Of a stretch of DNA of 34,053 bases, positions 1 to 6,883 are shown one piece after another. Position 1 is the stretch's first letter. The number at the start of each line of letters is the position of its first letter. A program made the translations under genes and the position numbers. The notes under the pieces were generated by a model. It searched no databases. It saw only the letters and a program-made list of their open reading frames with translations, and was not told the origin of the DNA. Source of the stretch: a virus. The stretch lies in the IMG/VR virus record IMGVR_UViG_3300036045_000043, positions 1 to 34,053 of that record, one strand, 5' to 3'.

Positions 1-64
1 TGTTCAGCGGATCGACGAGACGGCCCGTGAACGTGCCGATGTGTCCTTTACTGTAACCAGGCAT
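1..64 (-). CDS. 5' end of a gene leaving the window; possibly an HD-type phosphohydrolase
   Basis: A reading frame opens with ATG at 64 and stays open to the window edge, giving 21 residues that begin MPGYSKGHIGTFTGRLVDPL. The ATG lies inside the last codons of endonuclease I (17-nt overlap). It is preceded by GGAGAGAAGG, a usable Shine-Dalgarno, so the start is credible and continues the tight coupling of this operon. The segment 'TFTGRLVDPLN' resembles the N-terminus of phage HD-domain phosphohydrolases, which often open with a 'TyTGr..dpLnP' stretch. That family call rests on about ten residues and is tentative; only the presence of a gene is well supported. Confidence 0.5.
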   Translation of the reverse strand, partial: MPGYSKGHIGTFTGRLVDPLN

Positions 65-467
65 CCGGCACCTTCTCTCCTACTGCGCACTCGAATCCTT
101 TGGATTTGGCCCACTCGGAATAGCGGATACGCTTCTTAGCCGTCGTGTAGTTGTCCCGCATGAAAAGGAGTCGGAGCTTCACGTCTGCCCGGTTCGCGAC
201 GAACTCGACCAGCTGTGTGCGATTGGCCGACGTGAGTCGTCCCTTTAGTTCTATGAACTCGCCGCGCACTTTCAGGTCCGGCGTGTAGCGAGCCACGCGA
301 CCTACGTCGCGCCCCCCACATGCGCGGCAGTGCGCGGCGCGGACTGGCCGGATGTACGTGAACGTTTCCTTTTCGTACTCGTACTTGACGCCGCGCTTAT
401 CCAAGTCCGCACACACGCGCGACTCGAACCCGGAGCGCTTGCCTTTGGCGCGCTTAAACCGGGGCAT
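48..467 (-). CDS. T7 endonuclease I-like Holliday junction resolvase
   Basis: This 139-residue protein resembles phage T7 endonuclease I (gp3), which resolves branched DNA during replication, recombination and packaging. The order matches: 'RSGFESRV' with the first acidic residue E15, 'RGVKYEYE' (E30/E32), 'RYTPDLKV' with D64, then 'EFIELKGR' with E73 and K75, the PD-(D/E)xK core. The length is close to T7's 149 residues. An insertion between the second strand and the YTPD motif contains 'HCRACGG' (46-52), which T7 lacks. It may be a metal knuckle, but only three candidate ligands are visible. The ATG overlaps the end of the upstream small gene by 14 nt and overlaps the next gene downstream, so it sits mid-operon. 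Confidence 0.88.
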   Translation of the reverse strand: MPRFKRAKGKRSGFESRVCADLDKRGVKYEYEKETFTYIRPVRAAHCRACGGRDVGRVARYTPDLKVRGEFIELKGRLTSANRTQLVEFVANRADVKLRLLFMRDNYTTAKKRIRYSEWAKSKGFECAVGEKVPDAWLQ

Positions 468-654
468 CTTCGATCACTTCCGATACGTCCTCGTAATCCT
501 CCGGACTGCCTACACGGCGCAAGTAGCACTTGCCGCCGTCTACCGCGAAGTCCTTGCCGGCCGCACACTCATGCCAACGAAAATCGTGTACATGAGTAGA
601 CTCAATGACCTTTCCGCAATGGCGGCACTTGGCCGCGTTACGAATGATCTTCAT
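454..654 (-). CDS. small Cys-containing phage protein (DUF7695-like)
   Basis: 66 residues starting MKIIRNAAKCRHCG. The start at 654 is chosen over an in-frame codon at 669 because its ATG overlaps the TGA of the exonuclease gene (ATGA), the usual coupling signal here. The layout is an 'RNAAKCRHCGKVIES' knuckle, then 'HDFRWHEC', then 'AVDGGKCYLRR'. This recalls a widespread family of about 60-70-residue phage and plasmid proteins (DUF7695 in my recollection) of unknown function. The cysteines and histidines could bind one zinc ion. The position between exonuclease and endonuclease I places it in the DNA-processing operon, but no activity can be assigned. Confidence 0.75.
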   Translation of the reverse strand: MKIIRNAAKCRHCGKVIESTHVHDFRWHECAAGKDFAVDGGKCYLRRVGSPEDYEDVSEVIEDAPV

Positions 655-1457
655 GTCGGAGGTACCCACATTTCGTCAGGCTTGCGCCGTACCCACACGA
701 GACGAGCTGTCTCGATGGCGTACGCTTCGGCCTTATCCCCGTATGCTTCTTTATACGCGTCTAGTACGATTCGCCAACAATCTCTACTAGACTTTACGCC
801 GTCAAGTAAACGCTTCGCTCTGGCCGGGCCTATCCCTTCGATTCCAGGCACGTTGTCTGTGCTATCTCCGGACAGAACTTGTCCGTAGAACGCCAGCATC
901 CCCGCCTTCGGCGTTACCGTGACTTCTTCGTCCTTCGTCCAGTCGTAGTGAACTCCGGGGATTTGCAGTAAGTCTTTGTCGAAGGACGCGCCGACAACTT
1001 CCCCCGATTTCCACTTGGACATGTCGATACCGATAGCGTCGTCGGCCTCTTGGCCTTCGGCTATCTGCGCGTTCCACTTGTTGACCAAGTATTCCCTAAG
1101 CGCCTTGTGGTGCTTCGGGCGAGCTGCGGCGTCACGGTTCCCTTTGTACTTGGCCCGAGTCGCTATACGATCACGGAAGTTCCCTACGGATGGGGACAAA
1201 TGAACTCGAATTTGATTCCAATCGTATCTGTTAAACACCTTATCCAGAGACAGCTGTAGCAAGTGAATTGCGTTCTCGACTGGCTCGTATTCCTTGCGGG
1301 ACCAGATGTTCCCGCCGTTCTCGTGGGCGGCAGCTTCCTTGGCCGTATCGTATGGAAAGTAGTCCCCGTTACCTTCCACCAGGTACTTGGTCTTTTCGGC
1401 TGCGAACCCGCACCGATAAATGAACGCGTCGCCGTCAATCGAGAGGATTACTCCCAC
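651..1457 (-). CDS. 5'-3' exonuclease / flap endonuclease (PIN-FEN family)
   Basis: This 268-residue protein has the plan of phage flap endonucleases such as the T5 and T7-group exonucleases, which remove RNA primers and resect DNA. Metal-ligand acids appear at D8/D10 ('SIDGDAF'), E137-D139-D140 ('QEADDAIG') and D160/D162 ('SFDKDLLQ'). The DNA-binding helix-3-turn-helix is 'GDSTDNVPG' followed by 'GIGPARAKRLL' (198-218). The start codon is GTG; it overlaps the end of the SSB gene by 10 nt, and the gene's own stop overlaps the next start. No strong Shine-Dalgarno is visible, so translation is probably coupled. All catalytic acids expected from the family seem present. Confidence 0.9.
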   Translation of the reverse strand: MGVILSIDGDAFIYRCGFAAEKTKYLVEGNGDYFPYDTAKEAAAHENGGNIWSRKEYEPVENAIHLLQLSLDKVFNRYDWNQIRVHLSPSVGNFRDRIATRAKYKGNRDAAARPKHHKALREYLVNKWNAQIAEGQEADDAIGIDMSKWKSGEVVGASFDKDLLQIPGVHYDWTKDEEVTVTPKAGMLAFYGQVLSGDSTDNVPGIEGIGPARAKRLLDGVKSSRDCWRIVLDAYKEAYGDKAEAYAIETARLVWVRRKPDEMWVPPT

Positions 1458-2041
1458 GACTCGTCGGACTCTTCGGTTTCAGTAGCTTCCTCGGACTGTT
1501 CCGACTCTTCCTCTTCGGCCTTCGGAGCAGGCTTGCCCGCGTTGTTCGCGGCTTCCGTATACTTTCCGACCAGGTGCTCGATGTACGCCTCAATCACCTT
1601 GAGGCGATCCGCAGGCTTCGCCTTCTCAAGATTGAACGCACCATTTTCGAGAGCGACGCCAGCGGCCAGAATGGCCCGCTCAAGCGCAGCGAAATACGCG
1701 ATACGCGGCTCTTTGGCTGCGTCGGTCTCTGCCTTCTTGGTCCAGTATTCGTCTCGATTGCTGCCGCCGCTATAAGCTGGCTTCTTGTACGCCGACTTCT
1801 TGGCCGTAGGCGCTTCGTCGTCGCTATCATCGCCCCCCGGACTGTCCTCCAGAACTTCCAGGTCGCCTTTCAGAGTCGCCCACTTTTCGTCCTTGATAAA
1901 GTACGATCCGGAAACAAGATCGCCCTTGCTGACGCCAGGATTCTTCTTGCTTGCGCTGTACCACTTCTCGCCAATCTTGATCGAGTAGAAGCCGTAATCG
2001 TTCTTCTTCACAAACTCGACACGTCCCTTAACCGTAGCCAC
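1448..2041 (-). CDS. single-stranded DNA-binding protein (acidic-tailed)
   Basis: 197 residues. The first ~65 look like a short OB-fold beta barrel ('VKGRVEFVKKNDYGFYSIKI', then 'KKNPGVSKGDLVSG'). A linker and a helical part follow, and the last 25 residues are almost all acidic or polar ('EEEESEQSEEATETEES'). An acidic C-terminal tail that contacts replication partners is the hallmark of bacterial and T7-type SSBs. The position directly upstream of the exonuclease and just downstream of the polymerase in the same operon supports the role. The start is GTG at 2041 preceded by AAAGGAT. The C-terminus lacks the DDDIPF signature of bacterial SSB, so this is a phage-type protein. Confidence 0.75.
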   Translation of the reverse strand: MATVKGRVEFVKKNDYGFYSIKIGEKWYSASKKNPGVSKGDLVSGSYFIKDEKWATLKGDLEVLEDSPGGDDSDDEAPTAKKSAYKKPAYSGGSNRDEYWTKKAETDAAKEPRIAYFAALERAILAAGVALENGAFNLEKAKPADRLKVIEAYIEHLVGKYTEAANNAGKPAPKAEEEESEQSEEATETEESDESWE

Positions 2042-2055
2042 TAGTCGTTATCCTT

Positions 2056-2307
2056 TCAATACACAATTGCTTGAACAATTCCGCCCGCGCCGATGGGAAC
2101 AATTGTCCCGTTCAAGTACGCCTGCGGATTCTTTTCAAAGAATTCGTTTACCTGCCGCTCCAGCACTTCGATGCGCAGAGCTGTTAGGTAAATGACCTTT
2201 TCGGTGCGGGCTACGACAACCTCGCCATTAACCCCAATGGGTTCCGGATTTGATTTCGACTCCGAGTGGAACTCGAATTCGGTAGCCGTATAGTCTTTCG
2301 ATGACAT
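2056..2307 (-). CDS. hypothetical protein translated from inside the polymerase 3' end
   Basis: 83 residues, not recognised. It has a short polar N-terminus, a central 'RTEKVIYLTALRIEVLERQVNEF' helix that may be coiled coil, and a Gly/Ile-rich end. The start lies 80 nt inside the DNA polymerase gene in another frame, a long overlap. It is nevertheless well supported: GGAGGA sits about 8 nt before the ATG, one of the best ribosome-binding sites in the left operon, and no alternative ATG, GTG or TTG start occurs after the polymerase stop. The gene fills the gap between polymerase and SSB and is likely an accessory replication or early protein. Function unknown. Confidence 0.65.
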   Translation of the reverse strand: MSSKDYTATEFEFHSESKSNPEPIGVNGEVVVARTEKVIYLTALRIEVLERQVNEFFEKNPQAYLNGTIVPIGAGGIVQAIVY

Positions 2308-4030
2308 TCTTCACTTCCTCCGTAAAACAAGCATATAGAATTCTAGTGTACTCGTCAACACATTTTGGCGCGACTTCGGCAATGATCGAATCGTGAATAG
2401 TGTTAATGATTTCGACCGGCATATCCTTTATCGCGTGCCACACGAGCACTAGCGTTAGACAAATGATTTCCGCCGACGCGAACGACTGGATCGGGTAATT
2501 GAATATGGATGTCGTGTTGTCCACGTAACCGTCGCGACTGATCTTCGTCCCGGGCCAGTAAAACTTTAGCCCCCAGGGCGTCACGAGCTGGCCCGTCTTT
2601 AGTACCTCGTGTGTCCACGCCGTTTGCTCGGCGTACATCGTCGGGTACTTGTCACGAAACGCTTTGTAATAAGCCTTTTCCTTGTTAGTTCCGGAACGTC
2701 CTCCGTATAGCGGTTTGAACGTGTGTGCCTTGGCGTTCTGGCGGGTTACCCCAAGCACTTGCGCTGTCAGCGCGTGTACGTCGAATCCTTCCGTCGTCAG
2801 GTCTCGCAGCGCGTCCTTGTCCTTGGTCAAGTCCGTCGCTACACGGAACTCAAGTTGTGGCGCGTCGGCTTCAACTATCAGCCGGTCGCCCCGGCTGGCC
2901 TTGAACAGCTTCTTAAACGCTCTCTCGAAATTCTGGAACTGGAACCCGCCTTTACGGCCTGAACTTGATAGCCGGTGGGTAGCGGTTCGCGTTTGGTGAA
3001 ATTGAGCAAAGACATTCGTCTCCCCGCGACCTAGAGTCGCTTGCATCTTCTTGAGATTGTCGAACGGCTTCTTTAGCTTCGCTACTTCCAGCGCTGCTTT
3101 CTTGAATTCCTTCTGTTCTGGGGTAACCGCCTTCAACTCGGAGATAATTCCCTTCGCTGTCGGCAAAGCTCCAGCACCAGTTAGTACCGGCTTTCCGGAG
3201 TAATTCGTAGGCGGCTCGAATTTCAGAGTCCCGTACAGCATTTCGCGCATTTGCTTCGCAGAGCGCGGATTGATACCCCCGGCCAGCTTGTGCAGCTGGT
3301 CCGTAGCTTGAGAAAATTCCACTGCCGCTTTCGCGTACTCCGGGAGGACGCGTTCCGGGTCCGGTGTCATTCCCCGCGATTCGATCTCCGCCAGGCACGG
3401 CGTCACCAGGTTTCTTGAATAGGTAACGGGCAGCAGTCCACCAGCCGATAAACGGCCCCGTTGCTCTAGGAAAATTTTTTCGCATAGGTCTACGTCTCTT
3501 TGGCAATATTCAATAAGAAGGTTCGCAGGTATTTCTGACGGGCAAACGCCCGATCCTATAAGTGCTGATACAACAGATTCCTTCCCCCCATAGCCATATG
3601 ACGTTGCGACGGACTCAAGGCTAAGGGGTCGCTTGACGTTCCCGTTAAGGACGTATTGTCCGATTTGCGTGCAGAATCCGAAGATTGTTCGCAGGTCAAT
3701 TCCGCATCGGGCGAGCCACTGGTACTCAAACTTAAGGTTGTGAGCAACCACGAATTTAGCGCTTTGTATGTCGCTAACAAGTCGGCCTTGCTCAAACTCC
3801 GATCCGAAGCAATGATGATCTCTAGGCCCGAGCTTGGCCCCTGGATGCTCATTGCCGAGACGCCAACAGGCAAGAACGATAGAATTTCGTCCCTCCAAAG
3901 CACTCCCGGAATCGAGACTTGAAGTCTCAAAATCGAGGCACACGTAGCTTCCGGATAGGTAGACATCAGGCTGCGGCTCCGTAACAAATTTCGGCAAACA
4001 CAGCTTTTGTGCGTTCTTTTCCAAGTTCAT
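2228..4030 (-). CDS. family A DNA polymerase with 3'-5' exonuclease domain
   Basis: 600 residues. The N-terminal proofreading domain shows Exo I 'CLDFETSS' (D33, E35), Exo II around 'AHNLKFEYQWL' (96-106) and Exo III 'YCQRDVDLCE' (Y175, D179). The polymerase domain shows motif A 'EADAPQLEFRV' (D389), motif B with R430, K434, F438 and Y442 ('RQNAKAHTFKPLYGG', where most relatives have FG rather than FK), and motif C 'NTIHDSIIAEV' (H546, D547). It is shorter than T7 gp5 (704) but complete. It is the replicative polymerase, working with the helicase, primase and SSB of this operon. The ATG, preceded by GAGGCGG, lies 65 nt inside the ligase gene, and its 3' end hosts the start of the next gene. 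Confidence 0.95.
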   Translation of the reverse strand: MNLEKNAQKLCLPKFVTEPQPDVYLSGSYVCLDFETSSLDSGSALEGRNSIVLACWRLGNEHPGAKLGPRDHHCFGSEFEQGRLVSDIQSAKFVVAHNLKFEYQWLARCGIDLRTIFGFCTQIGQYVLNGNVKRPLSLESVATSYGYGGKESVVSALIGSGVCPSEIPANLLIEYCQRDVDLCEKIFLEQRGRLSAGGLLPVTYSRNLVTPCLAEIESRGMTPDPERVLPEYAKAAVEFSQATDQLHKLAGGINPRSAKQMREMLYGTLKFEPPTNYSGKPVLTGAGALPTAKGIISELKAVTPEQKEFKKAALEVAKLKKPFDNLKKMQATLGRGETNVFAQFHQTRTATHRLSSSGRKGGFQFQNFERAFKKLFKASRGDRLIVEADAPQLEFRVATDLTKDKDALRDLTTEGFDVHALTAQVLGVTRQNAKAHTFKPLYGGRSGTNKEKAYYKAFRDKYPTMYAEQTAWTHEVLKTGQLVTPWGLKFYWPGTKISRDGYVDNTTSIFNYPIQSFASAEIICLTLVLVWHAIKDMPVEIINTIHDSIIAEVAPKCVDEYTRILYACFTEEVKNVIERLYGYRIRVPLGVEIKSGTHWG

Positions 4031-4616
4031 CCGCCTCGAATGTTTTCTTAAGCATTCCGCCGCTGGCCGTGTGATAGATCACTATGCCTTCCGGATTCAT
4101 GTAGCCCGGACTAGCCGTTGATCCGTACTTCTGCAAATCCTGCAACGTTTGCTCTACTTGACACTCACTGAACTTCCCGGCGTACAGCGTAGGCACAAAG
4201 TTCACGCACTCCGGCAGCGAAGCGGGCTTCGCGCCAATGAACAGCGAGAAGTTACGTTTCGTTTGATCGTACCCTCGCTGAATACCGCGTCCCCACCATT
4301 CACCCCGGAACCATCCCGGCCCCATCTGCGCCAGCTCTCCCGCGTTCTCCATGACCCACTTCGCGAACCCGAAGTTGTCGTTCACTTCGGTAAGCCATCT
4401 ATTCCGCGATCCGGCCAGGATTGCTAGCGGCGTATCGCCGTCTCCGAATCCAGGCAGAATGTCCAACACTTCGGCGCTCTCTTTCGCAACAGAAAGCTTC
4501 GATTCGGAATCAAGCGCAACAAGGGCGATGGTTCCGTTAGTGCCGTCGATCTTCTCAGATATGACCATGTTGCTAGTCCACCTGGGTATTTTAGAGAAGG
4601 GCTTGAATTCTACCAT
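3966..4616 (-). CDS. RNA-ligase-family nucleotidyltransferase
   Basis: 216 residues with the ordered motifs of covalent nucleotidyltransferases (RNA ligase family): motif I 'EKIDGTNG' with the predicted adenylylated lysine K22, 'AGSRNRW' (68-74), 'FRGEWWG' (103-109), 'PEGIVIY' (175-181) and 'LKKTF' (189-193) as motif V. The protein is short and has no added OB-fold or zinc domain, so it is a minimal ligase core like the small RNA-ligase-type enzymes of other phages. It may seal nicks in RNA or DNA; the substrate cannot be read from sequence. It sits directly before, and overlaps, the DNA polymerase gene, which favours a role in replication or nick repair. AGGAC lies about 10 nt before the ATG. 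Confidence 0.82.
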   Translation of the reverse strand: MVEFKPFSKIPRWTSNMVISEKIDGTNGTIALVALDSESKLSVAKESAEVLDILPGFGDGDTPLAILAGSRNRWLTEVNDNFGFAKWVMENAGELAQMGPGWFRGEWWGRGIQRGYDQTKRNFSLFIGAKPASLPECVNFVPTLYAGKFSECQVEQTLQDLQKYGSTASPGYMNPEGIVIYHTASGGMLKKTFEADELGKERTKAVFAEICYGAAA

Positions 4617-4633
4617 AGGTTTGTCCTAAATAT

Positions 4634-4987
4634 TTAGCTTGCCGGCGTTCGCGCGACTAACCCGTGCCTATTCGCAAACGCAGCAAGAGCAGATCGCCAT
4701 CGGTACGGCTGGCGGTAATCATGAATGTCCTGCAACTGTTCAAAAAAGCGTATCCCCACTTTGTTGACGTGGAGGTATTGTTCAAGATCGCTGTACTTAC
4801 TTACAAGATCGGCCACGCCGCCGCGGCTGTTCAAAGCAGGATGCCCGTCCGGTATCAGACACCCAATGGCGCATCGCAAACCGTCCGGCGTAATGTACGC
4901 GCACGTGCCGCCATTGGGAAACTGCGCCCGTTTCTTTTGCGCGAGCAAATGATCGCGGACCTTGTTGTAGATTTGTTGCTTGATCAT
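4634..4987 (-). CDS. conserved phage hypothetical protein
   Basis: 117 residues beginning MIKQQIYNKVRDHLLAQ. The start at 4987 is preferred over an upstream in-frame GTG at 5071 because GGGAG stands about 9 nt before it, while the upstream extension reads like noncoding sequence. A central segment 'NGGTCAYITPDGLRCAIGCL' with a Gly-Thr-Cys and an Ala-Ile-Gly-Cys motif is typical of a widely seen phage protein of unknown role that opens with a 'DHLL.Q...' helix. The remainder is helical and basic at its end ('RWRSALAAFANRHGL'). Function unknown. It lies just upstream of the ligase in the same operon, 17 nt apart. Confidence 0.75.
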   Translation of the reverse strand: MIKQQIYNKVRDHLLAQKKRAQFPNGGTCAYITPDGLRCAIGCLIPDGHPALNSRGGVADLVSKYSDLEQYLHVNKVGIRFFEQLQDIHDYRQPYRWRSALAAFANRHGLVARTPAS

Positions 4988-4992
4988 TTCGT

Positions 4993-5067
4993 TCACTCCC
5001 GTTCTGGGATCGTTCGTTCCGAATGCATTTCGCACATCCCGTGCTCGCTCCAGCCTGAATGCAGCAT
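4993..5067 (-). CDS. possible 24-residue micro-ORF
   Basis: Between two clear genes, ATG at 5067 opens a 24-codon frame (starting MLHSGWSEHGMC) ending 5 nt before the next start. GAGGAG sits only about 3 nt upstream, which is too close for an ideal site. It could be a leader peptide that passes ribosomes to the following gene, or chance. Coding character cannot be judged at this length. Confidence 0.22.
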   Translation of the reverse strand: MLHSGWSEHGMCEMHSERTIPERE

Positions 5068-5078
5068 GCACTCCTCGC

Positions 5079-5411
5079 TCACTTCGCCTGCTCCTTCGCG
5101 AGGGCGGCGCGGATGGCGCGGTAATAGCTCTTAATATCGCGCCTGATATGATTCTGGCTCAACTCTTTGAACGCTGCGTCGAATACAGACTCGCTCGGCT
5201 CCTCCGGCATCACGACGGGCGCGGCGGGTATGTTTTCGAAGCGTGAAGCCAAGTCCCAACGAGGGCTACCGTCGCTTAGCGAATCTTTCCGTTTAGCGAC
5301 ATAGGCCACCCAAACTTCGCCTCCAAATATTCTTGTGCCGACCACATCTACGTAGGCGTCGAGACAATCAGCCTCGTCAATGAGTCTCACCGGCTTCGTG
5401 AAATCGGTCAT
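5079..5411 (-). CDS. hypothetical protein
   Basis: 110 residues, not recognised. It opens 'MTDFTKPVRLIDEADCLDAYVDVVG' with a beta-strand-rich first half ('GGEVWVAYVAKR'), then a Pro/Glu-rich linker and a helical, basic C-terminus ('DIKSYYRAIRAALAKEQAK'). Its ATG overlaps the TGA of the upstream gene (ATGA), so it is translationally coupled. It belongs to the run of six small coupled genes between helicase and ligase. No transmembrane segment or signal peptide is visible. Confidence 0.65.
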   Translation of the reverse strand: MTDFTKPVRLIDEADCLDAYVDVVGTRIFGGEVWVAYVAKRKDSLSDGSPRWDLASRFENIPAAPVVMPEEPSESVFDAAFKELSQNHIRRDIKSYYRAIRAALAKEQAK

Positions 5412-5740
5412 GGCGTCTCCCCCTCCCTCTTTTCCCCGATCTCGGTCAGCACTTCGTCAATCACGTCTTTGGCATAGGCCGTGCTGTGTCCGCACACATC
5501 GCAACGATGATCGGCGTCGTACTCGTGTGGTGCTTGCTTTACACAGTGCAGATTCTCGCGTACGGCGCGCAACGCCTTCACGGCGCGCGCGTACTTGTAT
5601 TTCAGATCGGCATCGTCGTCTGGCAACAGCGCGCGGCAACACTTCGCGCACACGAAATCGCCGAGAAAGTCATACGCGACTTGCTGCCCGCAACGGCCGC
5701 ATATCGCGGTCTCGTCTAGAGGCACGGTGCGGTCGCTCAT
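5408..5740 (-). CDS. hypothetical zinc-finger-like protein
   Basis: 110 residues with paired cysteines near the N-terminus (C14xxC17, C31xxC34, within 'CGRCG' and 'CAKCC') that could hold one zinc ion as a ribbon. A helical middle and a second 'HRCDVCGHS' pair (C80, C83, with nearby His) follow. The C-terminal 'VLTEIGEKREG' recurs in the 6272-6706 product ('LLAEIGKKREG'), so the two genes share a tail module. It is coupled on both sides by ATGA overlaps. A nucleic-acid-binding or protein-bridging role is possible but not shown. Confidence 0.65.
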   Translation of the reverse strand: MSDRTVPLDETAICGRCGQQVAYDFLGDFVCAKCCRALLPDDDADLKYKYARAVKALRAVRENLHCVKQAPHEYDADHRCDVCGHSTAYAKDVIDEVLTEIGEKREGETP

Positions 5741-6066
5741 GGCGTTTCTCCCGGCTGCGGAAACGGAAACCCATCGCGCTTACCTTCCGCGCGCAAAACG
5801 GCGTTCTCCGCTTGTAGCTTCTCGTTCTCCGCCTTCAACTCGCGAATCAAGCGCGGCAAATTGTGGTGCTCGTGTACGCAGTCCTCGCCGCACATCGCGA
5901 CGAAAGATTTGCGAACGTAGCCGCGATAGACGTTAAGGCGCTCGATCTCATCGGCAGCTGCTGTCACAGTACCGATGTCCTCGTGGTGATCGTGGACGTA
6001 CAGGTAGCCAACCATCGAGCGCAGAGAAGCCGCAAGGCTTCGGGGCTGTTCAACGAGTGCGATCAT
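5737..6066 (-). CDS. hypothetical coiled-coil protein
   Basis: 109 residues beginning MIALVEQPRSLAASL. The start at 6066 is chosen over ATG 6084 because it forms an exact ATGA overlap with the upstream stop. The middle has 'AAADEIERLNVYRGYV' and a Cys/His patch ('CGEDCVHEHH'), then a long heptad-like helix ('RELKAENEKLQAENAVLRAEG') that should dimerise, and a 'PQPGETP' end. The 'ADEIERLN' block resembles 'ANEIERLN' in the 6272-6706 product, suggesting the two arose by duplication or share modules. Role unknown. Confidence 0.65.
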   Translation of the reverse strand: MIALVEQPRSLAASLRSMVGYLYVHDHHEDIGTVTAAADEIERLNVYRGYVRKSFVAMCGEDCVHEHHNLPRLIRELKAENEKLQAENAVLRAEGKRDGFPFPQPGETP

Positions 6067-6275
6067 TGCGATTGCCTCACGCACGTTGCGATGATTGTTG
6101 GTGGGTAGAACACGTCGCCATTAACAAGCCGTCCAGCAAAACGCGGGGGCGCTGCGTACAGCGCTTTTAGCGCCTGCTCACACTCGCTTGCGGACTGAAA
6201 CAACGTCTGATTACTGCTGACGGCGTTATGCGTACCGGATGACACGACAATCCAAATCAGAATCCATTTGCTCAC
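6063..6275 (-). CDS. small exported or membrane-anchored hypothetical protein
   Basis: 70 residues. The N-terminus 'MSKWILIWIVVSSGTHNAV' is a short hydrophobic stretch after one lysine and reads as a signal peptide or weak anchor. The mature part has two cysteines ('ASECEQALKAL' and 'IIATCVRQS') that could form a disulphide, the pattern of many small periplasmic phage proteins. It is coupled at both ends by ATGA overlaps. A role at the cell envelope (for example superinfection interference) is possible given the early position, but nothing in the sequence proves it. Confidence 0.62.
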   Translation of the reverse strand: MSKWILIWIVVSSGTHNAVSSNQTLFQSASECEQALKALYAAPPRFAGRLVNGDVFYPPTIIATCVRQSQ

Positions 6276-6706
6276 GTTACGCCCTCTCTCTTTTTTCCGA
6301 TCTCGGCCAGAAGCGCGTCAATGCGCGCCCTGAATTGCAATTCCTCTTCCTCCCAGCCGCGCGGATCAATTCGCAAACAGTCCCACACAACGTCATCTTC
6401 AGGCGTCAGGCGCTTACGGCACTCCCGCAGTTCAGACAACAGCCTCACGTTCTCCGCCTTCATCTTGCGCACCGCTTCTTCTAGCGTGTACAGATTGCTT
6501 ATCGCCGGATCGCCCATTGCGGTTGTAACCTCGCGCAATTCCTTACGGCAACCTTCAAGGCATTCGCAAGCGTACGAAAGGTCCTCGTTTAAGCGCTCGA
6601 TTTCATTGGCGGAATCATTCAGCAGCCGTCCAACCGGCAAAAAGCTACTGTCGATCATGTACTCGTTTTGCGCAACAGAACGGCAGTCCTGCGATAGAGC
6701 GTTCAT
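6272..6706 (-). CDS. hypothetical coiled-coil protein
   Basis: 144 residues, mostly helical: 'ANEIERLNEDLSYACECLEGC', then 'AVRKMKAENVRLLSELRECRKRL', both with heptad-like spacing, so an elongated dimer is likely. The end 'ARIDALLAEIGKKREGVT' matches the tail of the 5408-5740 product. The ATG overlaps the stop of a 39-residue upstream gene (ATGA), and its own stop overlaps the next start. Not recognised as a known family. Confidence 0.65.
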   Translation of the reverse strand: MNALSQDCRSVAQNEYMIDSSFLPVGRLLNDSANEIERLNEDLSYACECLEGCRKELREVTTAMGDPAISNLYTLEEAVRKMKAENVRLLSELRECRKRLTPEDDVVWDCLRIDPRGWEEEELQFRARIDALLAEIGKKREGVT

Positions 6707-6822
6707 GGCTGTTCCTTGTAGTACCTGCTACGCCAAAACCAACACACGAAGCAGAAGTAGCACCGATGGCCGGGGAAAACACGGCTTCGTGTTTTCCTAT
6801 TGCAGCATCGGCAAGTGTTCAT
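6703..6822 (-). CDS. 39-residue Cys-rich protein
   Basis: A short frame from ATG 6822 gives 39 residues with six cysteines: C4, C6, C7, then 'HRCYFCFVCWFW' (C21, C24, C27), with basic residues between. The spacing suggests a single zinc-binding knuckle followed by an aromatic segment. Its stop overlaps the next gene's start by an exact ATGA, the same coupling used by the five genes after it, and AGGA lies about 10 nt upstream. Those two facts make a real gene likely despite its size. Function unknown. Confidence 0.55.
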   Translation of the reverse strand: MNTCRCCNRKTRSRVFPGHRCYFCFVCWFWRSRYYKEQP

Positions 6823-6883
6823 TAGCGAATCCTAGCGCGAGTTCTACTAGATGTCAAGACCCCATTGATCCGCCATAGCCTCG

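Noticed and set aside
4988-5071. Longer start (GTG 5071) for the 117-residue gene
   Set aside because: The Shine-Dalgarno GGGAG is placed for ATG 4987 and the extension lacks protein-like character.
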